NCBI GenBank assembly: GCA_050295355.1
Contig: JBNKPL010000019.1
Span: 1-29,469, forward strand
Reading direction: 5' to 3'
DNA from: CBFDBF01 sp050295355
Lineage (GTDB): Bacteria; Pseudomonadota; Gammaproteobacteria; Chromatiales; Chromatiaceae
DNA: 29,469 nucleotides
The position numbers and the translations under genes were made by a program. The notes under the pieces are model-generated. The model did no database searches, was not told where the DNA came from, and saw only the letters and a list, made by a program, of their open reading frames with translations. Positions within the stretch are counted from its first letter, which is position 1. The number at the start of each line of letters is the position of its first letter. Positions 25,516-29,469 of the stretch are shown here, piece by piece.

Positions 25516-25859
25516 GCAGCCGCCGCGCCACGGGACTGCGCGCCTGGATTCTGCAGCGGATCACCGCCGTCTACCTCGCCCTGTATACGGTTTTTCTGAT
25601 GGCGTTTTTCCTTATCGCCCCGCCCCAGTCCCATGCGGAGTGGCAGGCGTGGCTCGATTCGCCCTTCACCACCGTCTCCCTGCTGCTCTATTGCTATGCC
25701 ATTTTGCTGCACGCCTGGGTGGGTATGCGCGATGTGGTGATTGATTACGTTCATCCGCTGATGATTCGGGTAACCATCCTCGCCCTGCTGGGGCTGGGTT
25801 TGATCGGCAGCGGTATCTGGATTTTAAAAGTTGTCTTGCTTGCGGGAAGAGCCATTTAG
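25512..25859 (+). CDS. sdhD: Succinate dehydrogenase membrane anchor subunit
   Basis: The second membrane anchor of complex II, 115 residues with three helices. The family segment LLHAWVGMRDVVIDYVHP (about 69-86) carries the heme-ligand His and the quinone-site Tyr-like residues, and RAWILQRITAVYLALYTVF forms the start of helix I. Translation starts at GTG 25512 in a GTGA overlap with sdhC. sdhA begins at the nucleotide after its TAG stop, so coupling is tight. Confidence 0.96.
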   Translation: MSSRRATGLRAWILQRITAVYLALYTVFLMAFFLIAPPQSHAEWQAWLDSPFTTVSLLLYCYAILLHAWVGMRDVVIDYVHPLMIRVTILALLGLGLIGSGIWILKVVLLAGRAI

Positions 25860-27641
25860 ATGGATGGAGTTGATTTAAGAAATCTCGAACGGCGCCGTTT
25901 TGATACGCTGATCCTGGGCGCAGGTGGCGCGGGTCTGCGCGCGGCGCTGCAACTGTCGGAGGCGGATGCCCGCGTGGTGGTGGTCTCCAAGGTGTTTCCC
26001 ACCCGCTCCCATACGGTGGCGGCCCAGGGCGGCGTCAACGCGGCGCTGGCCAATGTGTCGGCGGACAACTGGCACTGGCACATGTACGACACCGTCAAGG
26101 GCAGCGACTACCTGGGCGACCAGGACGCCATTGAATACATGTGCCGCGCGGCCTCGCAACTGGTCTACGAGCTGGAACATTACGGCGTTCCCTTCTCGCG
26201 GCTGGATAATGGCAAAATCTACCAGCGTCCCTTCGGCGGCCAGAGCCAGGAGTTCGGCGGCGCCCAGGCCACCCGTACCTGCGCGGCGGCGGACCGCACG
26301 GGCCACGCCATTCTTCATTCGCTGTATCAGCAGAACATCCGCGCCAAGAGCCACTTCTTTGATGAGTATTTCGCCATCGACCTGATCCGCGATGATGAGG
26401 GCCACATCCTCGGCGCGCTGGTGATGAACATCGAGACGGGCGAGCCGCTGCTGATCGAGGCCAAGACCACCCTCATCGCCACGGGCGGCAGCGGCCAGAT
26501 TTTCCGCACCTCCACCAACGCCCATATCAATACGGGCGACGGCATGGCCATGGCCCTGCGCGCGGGTGTGCCGTTGCAGGACATGGAGTTCTTCCAGTTC
26601 CATCCCACGGGCATCGCGGGCAAGGGGATGCTGATCACCGAGGGCGTGCGCGGCGAGGGCGGTTATCTGGTCAACAGTGAGGGCGAGCGCTTTATGGAGC
26701 GTTATGCACCTCATGCATTGGATCTGGCAAGCCGTGACGTGGTGAGCCGCGCCATCGCCACCGAGGTGCGCGAAGGACGCGGCTGCGGTCCGGACAAGGA
26801 CTTCGTCTACCTCAAGCTGGATCACCTTGGCGAAGAGGTGATCGCCAAACGGCTGCCTGCCATCCGCGAGACCTGCAAGACTTTCCTGCACATCGATCCC
26901 GTGGAGGCGCCCATCCCGGTTTGTCCCACCGCCCATTACACCATGGGCGGCATCCCCACCAACCGTTTCGGCCAGGTGGTGACCACCAGCGTGGACAACC
27001 CGGAACAGGAGATCCCGGGTCTCTACGCGGTGGGCGAATGCGCCTGCGTTTCGGTGCACGGGGCCAACCGTCTGGGCGGCAACTCCCTGCTGGATATCCT
27101 GGTGTTCGGCCGCGCGGCGGCGAACCACATCGTTGGCTACCTGAAAGAGAACCGCTACCATCGCCCGCTGGACGAAGAGAGCGTAAAGCAGGCCATGCAC
27201 CGTCTGGAACGCTGGGAAAAGAGCTGCAGCGGCGAGCGGGTGGACGTGGTGCGCGCCGACCTGAAAAAGGTAATGGAGGACCACTGCAGCGTATTCCGCA
27301 CCGAAGAGGTGATGCAGGAGGGGATCGAAAAACTGAAAGAGATCCGCGAACGGGTGCAGGGGGTCTGTCTCAAGGACGACAGCCGCACCTTCAACACCGC
27401 ACGGGTGGAGGCGCTGGAACTGGAGAACATGTCCGATATCGCCATGGCCACCATGATGTGCGCCGAGGCGCGCAAGGAGAGCCGCGGCGCGCACTCGCGG
27501 GTGGACTATCCCAAGCGCGACGACGACCAGTGGCGCAAACACAGTCTCTATTTTAAAGAGGGTGACCGGCTGGACTGGAAGCCAGTGCGCTGCAAGCCTC
27601 TGACGGTAGAGCCGTTCCCGCCGAAAGAACGCGTCTATTGA
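25860..27641 (+). CDS. sdhA: Succinate dehydrogenase flavoprotein subunit
   Basis: Oxidises succinate to fumarate with covalently bound FAD. It has 593 residues. The dinucleotide motif GAGGAG is at 20-25, the flavinylated His H51 is in RSHTVAAQGG, the substrate-site segment FHPTGIAGKGML includes H248 and T250, and HYTMGGIPTN includes H359. A catalytic Arg is expected in the SRDVVSRAI region (about 291-299). The C-terminus (WRKHSLYFKEGDRLDWKPV) is the standard fumarate reductase/SDH end. SdhE, encoded downstream, is its expected flavinylation factor. Confidence 0.98.
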   Translation: MDGVDLRNLERRRFDTLILGAGGAGLRAALQLSEADARVVVVSKVFPTRSHTVAAQGGVNAALANVSADNWHWHMYDTVKGSDYLGDQDAIEYMCRAASQLVYELEHYGVPFSRLDNGKIYQRPFGGQSQEFGGAQATRTCAAADRTGHAILHSLYQQNIRAKSHFFDEYFAIDLIRDDEGHILGALVMNIETGEPLLIEAKTTLIATGGSGQIFRTSTNAHINTGDGMAMALRAGVPLQDMEFFQFHPTGIAGKGMLITEGVRGEGGYLVNSEGERFMERYAPHALDLASRDVVSRAIATEVREGRGCGPDKDFVYLKLDHLGEEVIAKRLPAIRETCKTFLHIDPVEAPIPVCPTAHYTMGGIPTNRFGQVVTTSVDNPEQEIPGLYAVGECACVSVHGANRLGGNSLLDILVFGRAAANHIVGYLKENRYHRPLDEESVKQAMHRLERWEKSCSGERVDVVRADLKKVMEDHCSVFRTEEVMQEGIEKLKEIRERVQGVCLKDDSRTFNTARVEALELENMSDIAMATMMCAEARKESRGAHSRVDYPKRDDDQWRKHSLYFKEGDRLDWKPVRCKPLTVEPFPPKERVY

Positions 27642-27651
27642 GGTGCGCCGG

Positions 27652-28344
27652 ATGAAATTTCGCATCAACCGCTACAACCCGGACAAAGACAAAAAGCCCT
27701 ATCTCCAGGACTACGAACTGGATGTGAAGCCCGGCATGATGCTGCGCGATGTACTGCTGGAGCTGAAGAAGGAAGACGAATCCCTCTCTTTCCGTCACTC
27801 CTGCGGCGAAGGGGTGTGCGGTTCCGACGGCCTGAACGTCAACGGCCGCAATAGGCTGGCCTGCATCACCCCCGTGTCCGAACTGAAAGAGCCCGTAGTG
27901 GTGCGTCCCCTGCCGTTCCGGCCGATTATCCGCGACCTGGTGGTGGACATGACCCGCTTCTACCTGCAGTACAAAAAGGTCCAGCCCTACCTGATCCGCA
28001 AGGAGCCCATGCCCGAGGTGGAGATCCTGCAGTCGCCCGAAGAGCGCGACAAGCTGGACGGCCTGTACGAATGCATCATGTGCGGCTGCTGTTCCACCTC
28101 CTGTCCCTCCTTCTGGTGGAATCCCATCCGCTTCCTCGGTCCCCAGGCGCTGCTTCAGGCGTGGCGCTTTCTCGCCGACAGCCGGGACCAGGCCACCAAG
28201 GAGCGGCTCGACTTTCTGGAAGGACCCTATCCCCTGTTCCGCTGTCACGACATCATGAACTGCGTGGATGCCTGTCCCATGAAACTCAATCCCACCAAGG
28301 CCATCGGCCACATCCGGGCGCTCATGCTGCGCCAGTCGATCTGA
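27652..28344 (+). CDS. sdhB: Succinate dehydrogenase iron-sulfur subunit
   Basis: Carries electrons from SdhA-FAD to the quinone site. It has 230 residues from ATG 27652, with AGGTG upstream; GTG 27643 is a less likely start. The [2Fe-2S] ligands are C51, C56, D59 and C71 (SCGEGVCGSDGLNVNGRNR), with Asp in the third position as in E. coli. The [4Fe-4S] motif is CIMCGCCSTSCP (141-152) and the [3Fe-4S] motif is CHDIMNCVDACP (198-209). sdhE begins 15 nt later in the same frame. Confidence 0.98.
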   Translation: MKFRINRYNPDKDKKPYLQDYELDVKPGMMLRDVLLELKKEDESLSFRHSCGEGVCGSDGLNVNGRNRLACITPVSELKEPVVVRPLPFRPIIRDLVVDMTRFYLQYKKVQPYLIRKEPMPEVEILQSPEERDKLDGLYECIMCGCCSTSCPSFWWNPIRFLGPQALLQAWRFLADSRDQATKERLDFLEGPYPLFRCHDIMNCVDACPMKLNPTKAIGHIRALMLRQSI

Positions 28345-28359
28345 CGTTTTTCTTTCCTC

Positions 28360-28635
28360 ATGACGGACGCTCTCAAAGACACCACGCTGGAACGCCTGCG
28401 CTGGCAGTGCCGCCGCTCCATGCTGGAACTGGACCTGCTGTTCGAACGCTTCGTACAGGAAGGCCATTACGGAAAACTGAGCGAGGAGCAGAAGGCGTTG
28501 TTCTGGAAGCTGCTGGAAAAAGACGATCCCACCCTGCTGGAATGGGTGACCGGCAAGGAAGAGCCGGAAGATAAACGATTTCAGGAACTGATTGCTTTAA
28601 TCCGTCAGGTGGGGCCCCTATATAGTGAGGGATGA
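28360..28635 (+). CDS. sdhE: FAD assembly factor SdhE
   Basis: A small (91-residue) flavinylation factor for SdhA. The family pattern RLRWQCRRSMLELDLLFERF is visible, with LSEEQKALFWKLLEKDDPTLLEWV after it. The signature RGxxE motif reads R19-S20-M-L-E23, so the glycine is replaced by serine. No Shine-Dalgarno sequence precedes the ATG: the 15-nt gap after sdhB is pyrimidine-rich (CGTTTTTCTTTCCTC), and the two genes share a frame. Readthrough or re-initiation after sdhB may therefore matter. Its place directly after sdhCDAB fits the role. Confidence 0.93.
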   Translation: MTDALKDTTLERLRWQCRRSMLELDLLFERFVQEGHYGKLSEEQKALFWKLLEKDDPTLLEWVTGKEEPEDKRFQELIALIRQVGPLYSEG

Positions 28636-28696
28636 CGATACACAACGCCGTTGAACGGCGCGGAACTTCACGCGAAATCGGATTGGGAGCAAAGAG

Positions 28697-28861
28697 ATGA
28701 TGAAGAAATATGTATGCACCGTTTGCGGCTATGTATACGACCCGGCCCAGGGCGACCCCGAAAACAACATCCCGGCGGGAACCGCCTTTGAAGACCTGCC
28801 AGACGACTGGTGCTGTCCCGACTGCGGTGCCGACAAAACGAGCTTCGAACCAGAAGAATAA
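28697..28861 (+). CDS. Rubredoxin
   Basis: A small iron electron-transfer protein of 54 residues (MMKKYVCTVCGYVYDPAQGD then onward to FEPEE), too short for many gene finders. The four iron ligands are in CTVCG (C7, C10) and CPDCG (C40, C43); the D-x-P-E loop and AGTAFEDLPDDWCCP are also standard. GGGAG lies 7 nt before ATG 28697. It follows sdhE by 61 nt on the same strand. A small palindrome CGCCGTT-G-AACGGCG lies in that gap at 28646-28660. Its partner is unknown; alkane hydroxylases, oxygen-stress reductases and NAD-dependent reductases are common partners, but none is in the window. Confidence 0.97.
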   Translation: MMKKYVCTVCGYVYDPAQGDPENNIPAGTAFEDLPDDWCCPDCGADKTSFEPEE

Positions 28862-28878
28862 CCACCTCTCCTCTTATC

Positions 28879-28900
28879 CCTCCCCCGCAAGCGGGGGAGG
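28879..28900. repeat. CCTCCCCCGC hairpin (perfect 10-bp stem)
   Basis: CCTCCCCCGC-AA-GCGGGGGAGG, 18 nt after the rubredoxin stop, followed by CTAGGAGGGGG. The sequence type is common between genes in proteobacteria. There is no T-tract, so a repeat is more likely than a simple terminator, though it may stop transcription. Confidence 0.7.
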
Positions 28901-29024
28901 CTAGGAGGGGGAGTAGCAAAACGATGTAGGAGCCCTGCCCCCAGGGTGATGCGGAGCCAGAAAATGGAACGGTTATTCTCTGCGCTCTCGATGGCAAAAA
29001 AGCGCAGGAGTACATCCAACAACC

Positions 29025-29048
29025 CGTAGGGTGGGGTCCTATCCCACC
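29025..29048 (+). repeat. GTAGGGTGGGG hairpin repeat, copy B
   Basis: CGTAGGGTGGGGTCCTATCC then CACC, with stem GGTGGG (29030-29035) and CCCACC (29043-29048). It matches copy A at 21774-21798 (read on the minus strand) at all but two or so positions of the 24-nt unit, in the opposite orientation. Confidence 0.7.
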
Positions 29049-29074
29049 AAACGCGCTATAAACATCTCACAATC

Positions 29075-29097
29075 CCCTCTCCCCTTGAGGGAGAGGG
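29075..29097. repeat. CCCTCTCCC hairpin (perfect 9-bp stem)
   Basis: CCCTCTCCC-CTTGA-GGGAGAGGG, followed by GTTAGGGTGAGGGG. This is a recurrent intergenic sequence type in proteobacteria, here 35 nt before the next start codon. It is the third distinct hairpin family in the 271-nt gap after rubredoxin. Confidence 0.7.
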
Positions 29098-29132
29098 TTA
29101 GGGTGAGGGGTAATAAAAAAGGAACCAACCAC

Positions 29133-29469
29133 ATGGTAGTAACCCTCTACGGCATCCCCAACTGCGACACCATGAAAAAAGCCCGCAAATGGCTGGACCA
29201 ACACGGCGTCGACTACCAATTTCACGACTTCAAAAAACTGGGCTTGGAAGAATCCCTCCTGCGCGGCTGGGTAAAAGAACTGGGCTGGGAGATCCTGCTC
29301 AACCGCCGCGGCATGATGTGGCGCAAAGTGCCGAAAGCGATCCAGAAAGCCATCAATGAAAAGAGCGCTATTCGGCTTATGCTGGAAACGCCGACTATTA
29401 TTAAACGGCCGGTGCTGGATTTGAACGGGAAGCTCCATGTGGGGTTCAAAGAGCAGGAGTACGAAGAGT
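29133..29469 (+). CDS. YffB/ArsC-family thioredoxin-fold reductase, C-terminus cut
   Basis: At least 112 residues, open at the window end and probably about 5 short of complete. It resembles E. coli YffB: MVVTLYGIPNCDTMKKARKW at the start, HDFKKLGLEE, LNRRGMMWRK, and the TPTIIKRPVLD cis-Pro segment. C11 in NCDT is a single active-site cysteine. It belongs to the ArsC/Spx superfamily; a glutathione-dependent thiol reductase role is suggested for YffB, whereas true arsenate reduction needs extra residues not evident here. AAGGAA lies 12 nt upstream. It is 7 kb or more away from arsRM, so a shared arsenic role is not supported. Confidence 0.93.
   Translation, partial: MVVTLYGIPNCDTMKKARKWLDQHGVDYQFHDFKKLGLEESLLRGWVKELGWEILLNRRGMMWRKVPKAIQKAINEKSAIRLMLETPTIIKRPVLDLNGKLHVGFKEQEYEE

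Noticed and set aside
25875..27668. 597-codon open frame opposite sdhA
   Set aside because: Same shadow effect; SdhA is fully supported on the plus strand.
28646..28660. CGCCGTT-G-AACGGCG palindrome between sdhE and rubredoxin
   Set aside because: Considered as an intrinsic terminator, but there is no T-tract and the effective loop would shorten the stem to about 5 bp.
29133..29469. ArsC-family gene as part of the arsenic operon
   Set aside because: It is more like YffB than arsenate reductase and lies over 11 kb from arsRM with unrelated genes between.

Overview
The window looks like chromosome of a GC-rich gammaproteobacterium. The evidence is the protein set: MreB/C/D with PBP2/RodA, YbeD-LipB-LipA, SdhE, a YffB-type reductase and a Pat-type acetyltransferase. 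Gene order resembles Chromatiales-like sulfur-oxidiser genomes, but that placement is inference from memory and no species can be named. No rRNA, tRNA or CRISPR array was seen, and no complete transposase-bearing insertion sequence.

1-11208 (minus strand) is one long tightly packed run, read right to left: mreB, mreC, mreD, mrdA (PBP2), rodA, mltB, rlpA, a PBP5/6-type dac gene, a D-amino-acid transaminase, a ybeD-like gene, lipB and lipA (cut by the window start). It joins the cell-elongation machinery to peptidoglycan trimming, a D-amino-acid enzyme and lipoate synthesis. Several junctions overlap by 4-26 nt. mreC has no ATG, GTG or TTG in a sensible place and seems to start at ATT.

11457-14840 (plus) holds gatC, gatA and gatB for Glu-tRNAGln/Asp-tRNAAsn amidotransferase. 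The gatA-gatB gap is filled by a palindromic CACAGAG repeat. 14841-16542 is a visibly AT-rich insert with two unrecognised genes, the second a three-TM membrane protein. This is the best candidate for something undescribed.

16543-17816 (minus) is a minimal arsR-arsM arsenic operon with a promoter/operator that overlaps the arsR start codon. 17824-21606 is a divergent pair: a fused acyl-CoA-synthetase/GNAT protein (Pat type) and an HDAC/AcuC-like deacetylase, together a plausible reversible lysine-acylation module. 21607-23531 carries a small methyltransferase and a MoeB/ThiF-type E1-like enzyme among several repeat hairpins. One of these supplies a stop codon, and a MITE-like element supplies the ribosome-binding site of the E1-like gene.

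23775-28635 (plus) is a TCA block: citrate synthase, sdhC, sdhD, sdhA, sdhB and sdhE. It is followed by rubredoxin, a cluster of three different GC-rich hairpin repeats, and a YffB/ArsC-family reductase cut by the window end.
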